From: Musa acuminata AAA Group
Lineage: Eukaryota; Streptophyta; Magnoliopsida; Zingiberales; Musaceae
Direction: 5' to 3'
DNA: 64,000 nucleotides
NCBI RefSeq assembly: GCF_036884655.1
Contig: NC_088327.1
Coordinates: 9,395,001 to 9,459,000, forward strand
Shown: positions 42,825-57,000 of the stretch, in pieces
Numbering within the stretch: position 1 is the first letter of the stretch
Layout of the letters: the number at the start of each line of letters is the position of its first letter
Program-made: the position numbers and the translations under genes
Notes under the pieces: generated by a model
What the model saw: only the letters and a program-made list of their open reading frames with translations
What the model was told of the DNA's origin: nothing
Database searches by the model: none

Positions 42825-43236
42825 CTCGTCATGGTGGATGCCATACTAACTTTGATGGCCGTGATAAATATTGCAATCCAACCCAACCCAATACTCCACC
42901 CGAATCCTCGAGTCTTCAGAGATCACGAAACTGGACCCTGAATCTTGTCCATATGGATTCGAACCCAATTGAAACACGTTAAACCACGCCCCACGAAGCC
43001 TACAACTTAATGCATTGCGGGGGTGCCGCGTACGCCGGTCGATGACCACACACCGAGTACTCTCTCATCAAGCCGCAGAACTACCCGAGGAGCCGCTTCA
43101 CTATAAAGGCCCAAGGCAGCGGCGGGTCGATCACCACGAAGCATCTCGAATCCAAACGACGAAGGGGTTGCCTGCCTCGCACTCGGTCCCCTCGCCCTCC
43201 TCCCCCTCTCCGCCTCGAAGAATTAGGGCTCCAAGA

Positions 43237-46200
43237 ATGAGCGCCATCGTCTCGCGTCTGATCCATTCGCCCTCTTCCGTCTCTCGCGCGCTGTAAGCAA
43301 CTTACTTGCAAGTGTCGGTCTAATCTTTGTACCAGAAAAACCGGTTGCGGACTGTATGATCAGTCCGCAATGAAGGGTCTTTGTCATGTAACAAGTAATG
43401 AAGGGGTTATCGCCCTGAAATGGGATATGATTAGAAACCCCTCCTTTTTTTGCTAACTGATGATGTAGATTTTCATTGTGCTTATAGGATGAATTAGTTT
43501 AGGTAAGATGCTGATACCTTCTCCTCTTGATAAATGTCAACAGTTCCTCAGGTTTGTTGAACTATGGAAGATTGTTGTCAACCGAGTCAAATCGTGTAGA
43601 TGAGCCTCTTAAAGTGGAGGAAACAGAAACGGTAAAAGCACCTCCTCCTCCATCAGAGAAGGTGATGTTGGATTGCATGCTCAACTGGTTTCTTGCTTAT
43701 TAGGAATATTATGTTTGTGCTAGTTTTTCTTATCATTTCTGTGCTTCTAATGGCAGCTCCTTGTATTGGGTGGTAATGGATTTGTTGGCTCACATGTTTG
43801 CAAAGAGGCTTTGGATCAAGGCTTGTCTGTTTCTAGTCTTAGCAGGTGCTTTGTTTCCACACATGCAGTGGTAGTCTTGGCATCTAGGGTAGTTTGTCCT
43901 TTTAGGTTTTCAAGTAATCTTTCTTTATCACATCACACGTAAAGCACACTTATGCTTTCTCTATGCTTACAGCTTCATTTTATTTTAATGTGATCAGGTA
44001 CTTTATTTTCATGAGCCAAGTTTCCTGAATAAGGAACTTTCATTGTTGCATAATGTATGTGTTTAATCACCCTCTCCATTAGCTTTCCTGGAATAGTGAT
44101 TCTCTGAGGAAATTTTTTTGGAGATGGATACATGCTTCTCGTCTGGCTAATTTTGTTACTTACTATGTGAACTCTGTTTGTGACAAGAAAATGTGTCACA
44201 AACAGAATTTGAGTGAATAACCTCCTTTTTCAAAGGTTGAGTAACTCGACCACCTTTATTTGCTAAGTTTGGTCAGCTTTTAAAGCTTGCTTATGACCAT
44301 GTTTGTTTATGTGGTGTCATCATGGTTGATGTGTCTCATACACAGAAGTAACAAGCACAGGCACTCTCCCAACGGTGAGAAAACAGAGCTTTCTGGTGAT
44401 GCAGTTTTTTTATCACATGATTGCCACCTTATGCATTTTATCATGATACGATCAACTTTGCTATTTCATGTGTGTCACTTAGTGAGTACAATATCACTTT
44501 TAAGCTCCTCTCCATGTTCTTGAGAATTTTTCTATGCTCAACTGAAAATTTGGTCTTATTTGTAATCATGTTCTCCGATAAAGATCTAAAAACATGAAAT
44601 ATCATATGTTGAAAGCTTCCTTTGTAAAGGAGATATCTGCTGCTCACAAAAAAAGTTCTGCTATTTAAAGTAGCAACACAGAGACAAAAACACTCATTTG
44701 TCAGATATAACTGGATCAATTTGTAATTTGTGTGTTTTCATAAGAGGTTCAGTGGATAACTTAGAACTTATTTTGTAAGTTACCTCTTGTCGTATGCTTG
44801 ATTTTTTTGAAGTTATTGGCTCAGTTTGTAGTTAATTTTGTTAAGAGGATTCATTTTGTAACATTGAGACACTTGAGAAGTTTAAGAAAATTGTGTGGTT
44901 GTAGTTGAACGGAATGCAACTGGATGTCACGTATTGAATGCTTAATACATGTCCAATTTTCATTATTTATTGTTGAGTGAATGCAGTCATTTATAATCCA
45001 GAATAACCCCAAATCCACCTCAATCTTTTCAAAACTAATGGAAAGTCCTGGATGTTTTTTATGTTTCATATATTGAAACTATTAGAAGTTAGTAATCAAT
45101 TAAAAACCTTCTACTTTATTACTTTGATATGTCTTTCCTTTTTGATATGTTGTATTGACTTAAATTTCTCATAATCATTTCAGATTTTTACATGCTTTTA
45201 TCTTGTCTACAATTTATGTTAAGCATTCTAGTCCCATGTTAGTAAATCTAAGATTTAGCTTGTCTATGAGAAGAACTTCATATTTGATAATTTTTGTTCC
45301 TCAGATCTGGAAGGTCATCAATACGTGAATCTTGGGCTGATAAAGTTGAATGGCTACAAGGTTCGGAACCAAAGAAAAAAAGAATTTGCCCTCTCAAATT
45401 ACATCTGGTTCAGTTGTCTGAGACATAATCTCTATTTGACAGGAAGTCTTCTCGTTCCTGAATCTTGGAAGGATGTTATGAATGATGTGACTGCTGTGGT
45501 ATGTGTTGCTTATTTAAGTCTTTGTTCTATATACTTTTTAACTTGAATTTTTGAGCCTGAGATTACTTACAGTTTTGTTTTTCCAATGCAAAATGATTGA
45601 ACTTCTAGAATATAACAATGCAAACTTGTGGCTTCCTCTGGTACAAGTACATGTTAAAATAACTATGCATTTCATATGATGGGCTATGTTCATGCATTAT
45701 AGAGCACATTTTCCTTCCCAAAAAATATCCCAAACTTTGATTGTTCTGCTAATGGTGTTTGATGAAGCTAATTTTTATGCTATGAGGTTATCACTTGTAG
45801 ATACCATGATGATTGCAACAACTGTGGTAGTCATGAAACGCCCCCACGCCGCTCCCCCCCCCCCCCCCCCCCCCCCCCCAAAAAATAACCCAGACGTACT
45901 AGGTTATACTGAACGTTGTAGTGGACAAATTGATTTTTAATATCTGCTCATGCTTCCATCACTTGACGAAAATGCCGAGAGCTTAAGTTCAAACCTTTTC
46001 ATTCTTCATTAGTCATGCCAGGTCTTTGACAGGTTTTCTGGCATGTGAAATAATGTGATTTACAAAATTGGTTCTAGGAGAGAGCTGCATTGAAAATGGC
46101 TTGCAGCAATTTGGGGTTTGTAGTTCTTACACACCGCCACTCAAAAGCTTACACCAATGAGTTATGGTCCCTCTCATGTTGTGTCCCCTTATCGTCCTGC

Positions 46201-49200
46201 ACCTCTCTGTGTGGTTATTCATTTTACAGAATGTGACAAGCTCCCCTGTGTGAGTCATCCATGCAAGTTCCTCTTATGTGGCCCTTGACATGGCCTGACA
46301 CCAGGATTTTCCATTTGGCTTGGCGTTGGTTCTTGGTATGTCAGTTGCTGCCATCTTTTTTCTTTTGTGTGCCATGTTTTACTCCAATCACCAGTAATCT
46401 TTTGGTCATCCAAGCCGATTCTTCAGCTTTCTTACAAAAATTGAGGTTGGTCCCAAACAATCAGCAGGTGAAGTGTGGATTCACAGATGAGAGGCACCAC
46501 TAAATTCAAAAGCTTAAGCCAGGGATGGGCCTTCACATATTACATCTGCTCTTACCATCCCACACCTCCATGTGAGATTATCCACTTCATAAGTGAATGT
46601 TCAATAATTTTACAACCTCAATTTTCTTCTTATGCTTGTCTTCCTTGTCTTATGTAACTAGGGGTATGCTCATATATGTGCAAAATAACATCTTTTCAGT
46701 ATTGCATATTCTGATAAAGATGCCACTAAAGACTTTATCATGATTCATGTGTTTAAGTGATAATATGATTAGGAAAAAACCAAAATGAGATGAAGTAAAC
46801 CATAAATTAAAGAAACAATAATCCATTTAGTTGAGCACATTAACATGACATTTTAAATAGTAACCTAAGTTACCTTATGTATTTAATGCGTTTGGAAAGT
46901 TATCAAATAATAAATGATTGAATCCATGGTAGGAATCAACAATAATGAGGAATCAGTTCAAGAGACTTGAATTGTCAATAAGTTTTCAATCCATCCTCAC
47001 ACGGTGTTAAAGATTTGGCACGTGGGTGCATGATGCCTTTAACTACTTGAACTCCTACTATGCTATCGATTGGCTCGATTGAGTGAATTAATCAGGAGCC
47101 TTTGTAAATTTCCCACGGCTAGGGAGTCATCTTGGTGCCAACTGGTCCTTTCATATATGTACTGGCAATAGTATCTAAATGTCAGCAGACTGAAACAGTG
47201 TTGATAAAAAAATAAATGAGTGAGCTCAAAATGGTTTTTGTCTAGTATCAGTAGTCCAAGCCATGACATTCTGTCATAAATCTTCCTATTCAGTTGAGTT
47301 CAACATGAGAGGCATGCCAAATGGTGCAGGAACTGTGCCAATCCACGCCTGTGTATGTTCGTTTGTGTTGGTGTTCAACATCATCTTGTTATGGTAGACA
47401 CTGGCCAACATGGGTGGCATGAGTAATTATTGCTTGAAATTAGTTTACCTTGTATACCTTTTTGTGTACAGATATTGGGGCTGATCATGTACTTTTTGGA
47501 AATTGAAATTGTGGTGTATAAATTTATGCCTTTGTAGATTATTAGAGCTGTATCAATCACATTAGCTCTTGCACTATCAGTGTAAATTTAAGAAAAACTC
47601 TTGCAGATATCTTGTGTTGGAGGCTTTGGATCAAATTCTTATATGTACAAGATCAATGGGACTTCAAACATCAATGCCATCAGAGCTGCTGCTGAAAAAG
47701 GTATAACATTTTATCTTCTGGATTTTATTCTTTGGTAACAAATATTCTTGAATTGTTTCTTTAGTTTCAGTAATCATAGATTTCTGAGTAAACAACCTAG
47801 ATGAATAAAAAAAAGAACTGTTTTGAGGAATTTAATGTTTGAAGACTATGATATGAATTTAATAAGTGACATGAATTTAATAAGTAACCTAGATGATTAG
47901 CTAGTTGCCAAACTATGCTGTATTTCTGTATAATTATTAATCAGTATGAATTTTTTCATGTTCTGTTACACTTTAGGAGCCAGAGTTCCTTATCATAAAT
48001 TCATAATATCTGCTTTTCAGATTTAGTCGGGGAGATACTTTGTATCAACATGCACAATCTTTGTTTAGTGCTTCTGATATCTATATCATTCTGCATACGG
48101 GAATAATAAAGCAGGCTTCAATCAGCTTCTGTTGCCAAAATTTGTTATGCTTTCTTTGGGAGAACTATCCTCATTTATGTCTGCTTTATGTCTGATAAGC
48201 TTATATCATTTTGAGAAAATTACAATTTTACTGGACAAAGTTACAAATATGTCTCATCTAAGGAAGAAGTTCTGCCTGCACACTTCTTGTCTATTTCTTT
48301 TCAAATGCTTGACTCAATAATACTGGGCCATGTAAGGTTTATCCTGATAAAGGAGCCTGGTTGCTATCATGGTTATTGCAACCCAATTATATATTCACTA
48401 TTCTGCAACAAGTAGTATCTTTATTTACTTGCCCTTTTTTCAGAGCATTAGTATTTACTCTCACTATGCTTGGCACTGGTTGCCTCATTGCAGGACATTA
48501 TTGTGAATGCTTAATGCTCTTAGTTTTTTTTCTTGTATGGTGCCAGCCAGAACTTGGTTTGACCGACTCCTTCCTTCTTGAGCAGGTGTAAAAAGATTTG
48601 TTTATATTTCGGCTGCTGATTTTGGTCTGGTAAATTATCTTCTGCAAGGGTATTACGAGGGAAAGGTGTGTCTGTTTTTCTTTCTTCTATTAAAAAGAAT
48701 GCAAACTTCAAGGATTTTTGTCTCATAACATGAGGATATTGGTGCCCTTCATCTCATGATGTGCCTATTGGCATGCCCTTTTGTCAGTCGGCATGGCCCA
48801 AAAATGACATACCATATGTTAGCACCTCCAGCATGGGTTAAGCGTGGTGTATGTTGGTACCTTCTAGCATCGATATTTTTACCCATGGTAATACCTGTTG
48901 ATCATCTTGGCAATCATTGTTTAAAAATCCATGATTATTTTATCATGATATTTTCATCTTTATATAATTAATGAATCTCGAGGTAAATGTTTTCGTTGTT
49001 TTAGTATCTTTTTAATATTAGTTGTAAATAATTAATTATGTTGCCTACTACAGATCTATTCTTTCTTCTGGTGAAGCATGCTTTAGTTTCTTAATCAGCC
49101 TTTCCCAATCTGACAATTAACGAAGACCAACATGAACATGATTAATTGTGTCAAATATATCTTTCTGCTTTATCAGGAGCTTTAAAGTGGTAGTATAAGA

Positions 49201-50122
49201 TGACTCAAACCTTATCCATTTATATTAATTAACAAACACTGCTGTGAAAATTGTGGAATTTCCTAAAAGAAATTGCAGAATAAAATGACTGGTGTCTGAT
49301 TATAGTATTAGACCAAAACTTGAGTTGAACCAACTGAGAAAAATATACATGTAAAAAAAATATACTTGAGCTGCACATGTAAAAACTTGTGAAAGAGGAA
49401 CACACATCCTAGTACAGCCTCATGAGAAACATGTTGAGAAATACTGGTTGCTTAATTATATGTGAGCTTCTCCTTAGAGTTATCCAATTAGTTATGAGTG
49501 CTTTAATGCAATATGCTGTATTTCTCACATCAACTAAAGTGTTTTTATGGCACAGAGAGCTGCTGAAGCAGAACTTTTGACAAAGTTTACATATGGAGGT
49601 TAGCCTTCCTATTCTTAGTTGCATTAATTCAGAAATAAATGTTTGAACTGATAATGTATGTCTCAAGGATTTACTTATTCTGCATGTGATGTTGACTTCT
49701 GGATAAACCCGGCAGGCTCTGCATGTTCATATTAGAAGCTTACCGCAGCCATAAAATCCTCCAAAATTTGTTTCATACAGGGGTAATTCTCCGGCCAGGT
49801 TTTATATATGGGACTCGCCAAGTTGGGAGTATGAAGATACCTCTAGGACTCATCGGCTCACCGTTGGAGATGGTACATCCCATCATCTTTCCATTTGTGA
49901 TGTGGATGGAAACCAAAACATGAAATGACATGGTTATGTGCTCTGCAGGTGCTCCAGCATGCCAAACCACTCAATCGCCTCCCACTTGTTGGTCCTCTCT
50001 TAACACCTCCAGTGAATGTTACCGCAGTTGCGAAGGTAGCAGTAAGAGCTGCAAATGATCCAGTATTTCCTCCAGGCATAGTGGACGTACATGGCATTCT
50101 GCGTTACAGTGAGCGAAAGTAA
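43237..50122 (+). CDS. Atypical SDR: NAD(P)-binding Rossmann-fold protein, probably mitochondrial
   Basis: Ten exons join in frame to 285 residues: 43237-43292, 43544-43661, 43757-43845, 45305-45360, 45443-45498, 47607-47700, 48586-48665, 49556-49598, 49781-49872 and 49949-50122. The first 20-odd residues (MSAIVSRLIHSPSSVSRALS) look like a mitochondrial presequence. The nucleotide-binding loop LVLGGNGFVGSHVCKEAL (GxxGxxG, about residues 60-77) opens a Rossmann fold. Then come 'ISCVGGFGSN' and 'FVYISAADFG', with YYEGKRAAEAELL carrying the Y..K-like pair, and 'LRPGFIYGTRQVGSMKIPL'. This is the atypical SDR group related to the complex I subunit NDUFA9 and to Arabidopsis plastid or mitochondrial NAD(P)-binding proteins. 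The substrate is unknown. Intron 5 (2.1 kb) carries a poly-C tract and repeat copies. The gene looks intact. Confidence 0.93.
45854..45879. repeat. Poly-C tract
   Basis: A run of about 26 C followed by A6 inside intron 5 of the Rossmann-protein gene. Homopolymers this long are prone to sequencing length error. Confidence 0.95.
46130..46600. repeat. Diverged repeat pair, possibly transposon-derived
   Basis: Two related stretches near 46139-46230 and 46506-46590 share the order caaaagctta, atgggcc/atggtcc, cctcttacc-like and 'cacctc' and end in ttattcattt/ttatccactt. They lie in an intron. The class is unknown. Confidence 0.35.
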
Positions 50123-50985
50123 CCTGTTTCCTCCTCTTATTCTGTGGGTTCCAATTTACTTTGGTCTTCTTCCACATAAAGATACTTGTTCTGTCGGAAT
50201 AAGTTCTTTACACTGGCTGAGCATTTGCTTGTGCAGTTTTAGTTATAGAAGGCATCACTTCCTGTAGAGCATGCTTGGGACACTCAGGTGTAAAAAAATG
50301 GCTTTTGTTTTATCTTAATTATATCGACATGCTCTTGCATTCATTAGGAGGATCTTGCTCTCCATACTCTTTTTCTTGTCATGATTGAATGCATGACCTC
50401 CTCATTTGTGTTACATGGTGATTGGCAATGATTGTTCAAGCTTGGGAAGCTGTTCTTTGATCTCAGCAAACAAAGATGGAGCTAAAGCTAGTGAAAAGAA
50501 AGTTAACTGCAGAGTGTCATCAGGCACTGAGACTGCAAGGAAGAGGGCATTTGAATGGACGCATAAAGAGCCGGTTCACATGGTAAGAGGAAACATTGCC
50601 ACAACTACATTTCTCTCAACTTTTGCTGAATGATGAGATGTTCTCATGTCTTACATTCAATTCAAATATGATTCAGAGAAGGCAGAAACGGAGAAGATGA
50701 TATAAGTGGATACAAGACCAAACAAAACAAAGCATCCATCAAATATTCTCAATGCTTTCCCCATTTTTTTGATCTCCTTGAGGGCCAGGATGAGAGCCAA
50801 AGATTTTACGTCTTACTAACACAATTTCATGTTTCCTTTTGAGACCTTACAGCAAGCTTACAGAACACCCTGCATTAACATATCATTGTTAGAGATGCTA
50901 AAAGCTTCACCGAGTCCAATAGCTAGGCAGATATCAAACACTTACCATTGCCTTGTACTGGAGATGACAAGGTATATCTATCTTC
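50123..50985. other. Convergent 3' flanks
   Basis: The 3' ends of the plus-strand Rossmann gene and the minus-strand B3 gene face each other here. Open frames up to 75 codons show no family likeness. Confidence 0.6.
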
Positions 50986-52677
50986 TCAAAATGGAGTAGA
51001 TTCCTCCTCCTCATCTGAGCATTCTAAATTATCAGTCTTTAACTTACTTGTTATGCTATCAGAATCTACTCCCTTCCGTATATCACCTGATACATTCCAA
51101 TAAAGAGAGAGCTGATAAATAGATAGATCAGAATGAGAACACCGATAAGGAGTATTAAGTATGAACTCACTCTTTGATGCATTATCAATGGCTTGATCTT
51201 CTTCGACTGTTGTTTTTGTTTCTTCTGAGAATCTACCTGCAATCTCATTATACTCCTTAAGACAACCACTCCAATCAAAATACTTGACAGTGAAAACCAT
51301 GTTGCCTTCATGGCAGAACACCAGGAAGTAACCCACACACAAGTCATGGGCTTCAGTAAATTCCTTCCAGCCATTACCGAAGAACATATCATGCCCATCT
51401 CTCTCAATACTAACATGCCAAAACTTGCCAAGAGGGCTTAGAATGGTGGCCGTTCGATGGTTCTCACACGCAAGACGCTCGGTGAAGTGACGAGGAATCA
51501 GCTGCAATGTAAGAGTGAAAAGTTATGTTGCTACAGAGTTCTTTTTGTGTTGAAGAACACATTGTGCCATAATTTGGACCAGCACAATTATCAGCATATA
51601 TACCGGTATCAGAACTGAAGAAAGCTAAATATGGAACTGAAGAAAGTAACTCAATGTGCAGGATTAATCTAACATATAAATTGCTTATATGTTATAATTG
51701 CCAATGCCAGGAAGGGTGACCGATGACAAATAAAAGTGCACCAGAAGATAAATGGAAGCAGAACAAAAAGAATAACGTCATAGAAGACGAAGAAGAAGAA
51801 GTCATAATACCCTAACAACAGCAGTATCATAGTAGGCTTTCTCCAATAGAACAAGTAAATTTCAGGAGCAGTGACAGGTGTTTCAATGTTTAATAGCAGA
51901 TGATTGATGTTTTTTCTTTTCTTTTTTTTTTTGCCCATCCTCTGTGCTAGAAGCTTAATATTTTTTTTTTTTTTTGGGTAGATGATTTATGTATTTTTCC
52001 TTTTATAGAAAGAATAGGTATCCTTTTGGTAGATGTTTGATGAACTTACAAAATTATTGGTTCAGACTATGGATTCATTTGCATTTGATCATGACATCTG
52101 ACAACTATGAGAACAATCTAAACTCATCAACTTTTACTAGAGGCTGGCTGACATGCATCCAGGCTCTAGAAGAGTTCACCATCAGTCACCCAGACCTTCA
52201 ATCAAAATATGATTAGAGATTCTATCATTCACATCATTCTTTAAACCTAAATATTTCTTCTGATGCAATAATCGCAAATGATTCAAGAGCACCAGATTAT
52301 CACGCTCTGATTTCCTCAAAAGAGAGAAAAACTAAGATTCTTTGGGTTGGAGTTCTTGTGATTTCACCTATGATTCTTCAATCTTCCCTGTGGAAATTAA
52401 TCTGTGATCTCTGAAGTTTCATTTTTCTTTTGCAAACTACAAGATTTCTTTTTGTGTCGAGGGTACTGAATCATCATCTACCATGAAAAATGCTCTTTTT
52501 TTCTTGTTTCAGAAATGAAGAAACTTCTGATGCATTGACCAAAAGAAAATATACATTCTTTGTTTTATATTCTCTTTCCAGTGGGATCCCACGAGAAGAG
52601 CATACCATCCTTTTAGAGAACCCGGGGATCAACGCCTTGACGAAGTGCGGCCTGGATGCGCCAACCCCTCCCTCCAT
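50986..52677 (-). CDS. Single B3-domain DNA-binding protein (REM type)
   Basis: Two exons on the minus strand, 52677-52606 (24 codons) and 51501-50986, join in phase 0 at ATG|GTATGC...GCAG|CTGATT and give 195 residues. The fold reads PHFVKALIPGFSKRM-LIPRHFTERL, then LSPLGKFWHVSIER, 'FFGNGWKEFTEAHDLCVGYF' and LVFCHEGNMVFTVKYFDWSG. That order is typical of the plant B3 domain (about residues 10-110) in the REM group. The rest is acidic, Ser-rich and ends EEEESTPF. Proteins of this kind are nuclear and bind DNA, but most REM proteins have no known target. It is short for the group, which often has two or more B3 domains; the single domain appears natural rather than truncated. The intron is 1.1 kb. 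Confidence 0.9.
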
Positions 52678-52764
52678 GAGACTCCTCCGAGAGAGCTGCA
52701 GGGGAAACCCTTTCTTACTCGGACTGAAAAAGGACAGAGAAGAAGGAAGGCAGGAGAAGGTTCA

Positions 52765-52793
52765 CTGCTGCTGCTGCTGCTGCTGCTGCTGCA
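52765..52793. repeat. (CTG)n trinucleotide repeat
   Basis: Nine to ten CTG units lie about 90 bp upstream of the B3 start codon (CAG on its coding strand), in the probable 5' leader. Confidence 0.95.
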
Positions 52794-52979
52794 GGAGAGA
52801 TGACGAGGGGTTTTTAAAGGCCTCTCCGGTGTCGGGCAGAAAACGAAGCAAACCTCGAGCCGCCCAGAATCTGAATCGTCAGCATATCTGGGTCGCTCTC
52901 TCTCTCTCCGCTTGCTTATGTGTACGGAAATCCGTTGTGCTCCAAAACCCAATGTCGCTTATGTGTCCGTTCTCCTAAT

Positions 52980-54040
52980 TAATTCACTGTCATGTGACAT
53001 TTATAAAATATTAGATGAAATTTCGTGAAATTATTTAGTTTTTGATAAATTTTAACGTCCCAACTTTTAAATATGTCCTCAGCTTAAAAAATATATTTTA
53101 TCCTTTCCTATATTCTCTCGTGTATATTCTATCGTATCTGTCTTTATTTCCGTAAACGTCATCGATTCCTATCGAGTCCACTTCATTGTCCTTGCCCATA
53201 ACACAAGTGACTAACAACAGAGGAATAGATGAAAAAGCTGTGACTAACGTTCTGGTCTATGACCCTCGCATAAGGAAGAAGAGGTGTGATAGCAAAGATA
53301 TATGAGATGTCCCTTCGTCCATCGTTACCTTAGTGAAGACAATGATGCTATAGGGATAATATCGTTATTTTTAAAAAATACTCCATGAAAATTTTTAAAG
53401 ATTGGAGTGCTAATTGAGATTTTTTTTAAAATATATTTTTTAGAAATTTACCTTAAAAAATTTGAGCATTTTGTCAAAGAAAACATTACTGATTTTTTAA
53501 ATTGGATGACACCCTCATATTCATGGTATTAATTTTTTTGAACCATGTCTTGTGATTTTGTAGAAGTTTGGGTTGGTTATTGATAAAGTTACTTGATCAT
53601 ATATTAATTTAAAAAATATTAAATATCGATAATTAAATTATCATAATTATTTTTTTTTTAAAAAAAATCATATTTTATATATTCTGAAAATTTTTGAATT
53701 GATTTAGTCCAAGTAAACTAGTTATATCCAAAATTAAACTAATCTATATTCTATTTATAATCGATCACAGCTTATATACATAAAAAATTAATTTTAATTA
53801 GATTTGATTCATGAATTTTTTTATCATTTATAAAAATAATCTCAGATAAAAACAAATAGTGTCCAATAAATAGTAGCGACTTTTCCTTTGGTTAAATGAT
53901 CATTAATCTTTTTAATGCACGATAAACAGATTAACAATATTTGATGGGGTTTATATGTGATATTAAAACTTATTTCAAAAAAAAAAATATTTCTAAATTT
54001 AATCTGCCTATAAAATTCTAAAAACCTATAAAAGAAAAGT
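52980..54040. other. AT-rich intergenic DNA
   Basis: I see no gene or clear repeat; open frames are short. Confidence 0.65.
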
Positions 54041-57000
54041 TAGATGTTCGTTTGGCGACGCTTCTTACACTCACCTCTCCCACCCGCCCTTGTATGGGTT
54101 GTGGGCCCCATATGCTCTCCAACTATGACACAGGTGTATGAAAGGGTGGGAAAGAACATGATATCGATACTCGGTAATCGGGTCTCCAGCGTTGAACGGC
54201 GACGGGAACGGGTGTTCGAACCAGAAGTGGTCCCGAAGTCTGCGAGGTCGTCGCCGAAGTCCGCGAGAAGGCCATCGACCCCTCCCACATCTCAGGTCTT
54301 TCGCCATAGATCGGATTGAACTACTCTTTGCTTGTCGATTGTTGAATCTTGACGCGATCCATCTCTGATTTCGTCTGGTTTGCCTCTTTTTTTGGTGTAA
54401 TTATAATCTCTGTAAATATGTATCGACGAATTACGCCAGAGAAATTATTCTTTTTACTCGATTAGGTTTGTTGATCCCATGAAAATCCAAAGATTCAAAT
54501 TATACATAGCAATTGGGGACTTCTTCGATAAGAATTCCACCAACCCCTCCCACATCTCGGCTCTTTTGCCCAGATCTGATCGCACTACTAAATGTCGAAT
54601 CTTGATGTGATCGATCTCTTATTTAGTTCGGTTTGCCTTTCTTTTGGGTGCATTTCTTTTCTTTGTATACGTATCGATGAATTGCGCCCGCGCCCAAAAA
54701 TGATTCTTTTTAATCGTTTTGCTTTGTTAATCCCCGGAAATTCCAAAAATTCGAACTGCAAATAATTATTCGGGACTTTCTTGGACTTCAACAAGCCCTC
54801 CCACATCTGATCGCACTATTCCTTGTCCGGTCTGCCTTCTTTTTGGGTAGAATGCTCATCTTTGTTTATGTATTTGATAAATTACGCAAAAAAATTATCT
54901 TTTTTTAATCGATTAGGTTTTGCTAATCACGTCAAAATGTAACAGTTCGACGCTACATTATAATTTGGTACTTTGTTAGATTTCTTTTCTTTTTCCTGGA
55001 TGTTTTGACATGTGATCTCTTGCTGATGTTGCTTGGTTTCCATCATCAGATGATGGAACCTACGCAATGAAGTGATCACTCAATCCCAGGAGCAGTTGGA
55101 ATTGATCAGGCAGGAGATCTGTGTCTGTTCTCTGTTCGGTCATCATTAAGGTACTCCAGTCTCTCGGTTTGCTCTAGAACACGTCTCAGATAGATCTCTA
55201 CATGTTTCTATGACTTGGGCATTAGCCATTGTGATGATCATCACAAATATATCTGCATTCGTGTAGAATTATTTGCAAATGAACCAATTTGTAAAGGAAC
55301 ACATCAGAAAGTGATTTGTAAAGGAACCAATTTGTTCAGTCATCACAGATATATTCACAAATATATCTTTTTTGTTTCCTATCAAACACATCAGAAAGTG
55401 ATTCGTAAAGGAACCAATTTTCCATAAAATTTTACATCCATTTGTTAAAGAATGAAATCATTCACTTGAGATTTTGACAAGTCATTTATACAAAGTCATG
55501 GCAAAGACGAGAGGCCAGCTCCCCTTAATTCACTATAATTTTGCCATTTTTCGTTGGTTTGATTCTCCAGCCATTGCATAGTGAGAAGATAGCTCGCATG
55601 AGATAGAAGAAAGATAAATTGTTCATACTAAATCAAAGATTGGTCACCTCTTCTTTATCGTATGAAGATGGAGCTAGGTGTTGGAGATGCCGTAAGGGCA
55701 GGTGAATCAGTCATGCCGGCTGACATAATGCATGGCTTATCGACCTGCCGATGCAGCTGTAGTGCATCTGGTGCTGACATACACTGGCAGAAATTAACCA
55801 TATGGAGATAAGCTACATCTCTACTGCCACGTATTGTATGGAAAACAAAGGTCATCCACAAAACTTTTTCGTTTTTTTGTTCTTCATTTGTTGAGTGGAC
55901 TGTATGTGCAACTGTTTTTTCTTTTTTTGGACTAGGAAAAATTAATTGGAATTAACAGTTTCAACTTAGAGAGAATTTTTACATTATATTGGTGATGGAT
56001 TTTTGGCATTTCCTAGTTGGCAGGTATGGCAGTCGTTAGATACTGTAGTCATTCAGTCTCCTCAGAAATCTGAGCCTTTCTGGTGGAAGAACTGCAAGAA
56101 AGATTTTTTTAGTATGATTTATATTTTTGCTGTCTTTATTCTGTTAGTGTGTATAAATCTTCTGTTCCATGTTCTTCATCAAAAATAGTAGTAAATTCTT
56201 TAAAGCAAAATATATTCCTCAAATGCTGATTTATGTGTTGGTAGCTTTTTTTATTCTATATTCTAATCTGTCATTTCTTATTGTTCCTGAATTATGCCTA
56301 AAGCTGATATGCTTTACCTTAAATGTGACTATATGCTGACGTATCGTCTTTGTGTTCAGATATAATTCGACGTTAATCACTATCAACCCAGACTGTTAAA
56401 CAAAGAGACATGCATGGTCACCAATGAGCTAAACATCGTAATGAACCTTTATGTCGAAAGCCACTTTCTGTTGGTGATTTCCTGTTTCAGACTCCTCATA
56501 TTCTTGCATTGAATCGCCTTTTGGTGGTGACTCAAGTTGTCTGAAATTGATATTTCAAATCCGAAGGTGATCGATGGGTAGATTATCATTGGTTGAAGTA
56601 GCACGAAGAATCAAATCAAGTGCTCATTGACTCAATCCTGATATTGGAACTTGGAAGTGCATCAGACATATTATTGGAGTGCTATGCTTGACAAACAAGA
56701 TTGATCCATCTGAATCCATTATCAGATGGTAGATATCACAATCAGTTTTTGCTAGTTATGCTGTTTATATTCTATTCTAACAGTTATGCTGAAAACTACA
56801 TCCAAGAGTATCTTTTCATCTTTTTAACTCTTGACTACCCCAGTCTGTTCTAATTTGTACACCTAATCGATATTTTCTTGTATTTGAGTCTTTTAAACCT
56901 CTGGTTTGGAACTTGGAGGTGATGATAAATGTATGATAATTGGCTCTTGTTAGAAGATCTTTTATCTGTTTGTGGATTTGAGGATGGCTAATGGTTTATA

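Noticed and set aside
54040..54319. Frames of 78-91 codons on both strands
   Set aside because: Both strands are open at once in GC-rich DNA, with no domain and no frame leading into a next exon.
55662..55811. A 49-codon plus-strand frame starting MKMELGVGDAVRAG and an opposing 68-codon frame
   Set aside because: No splice context, family or conserved motif is seen; probably chance.
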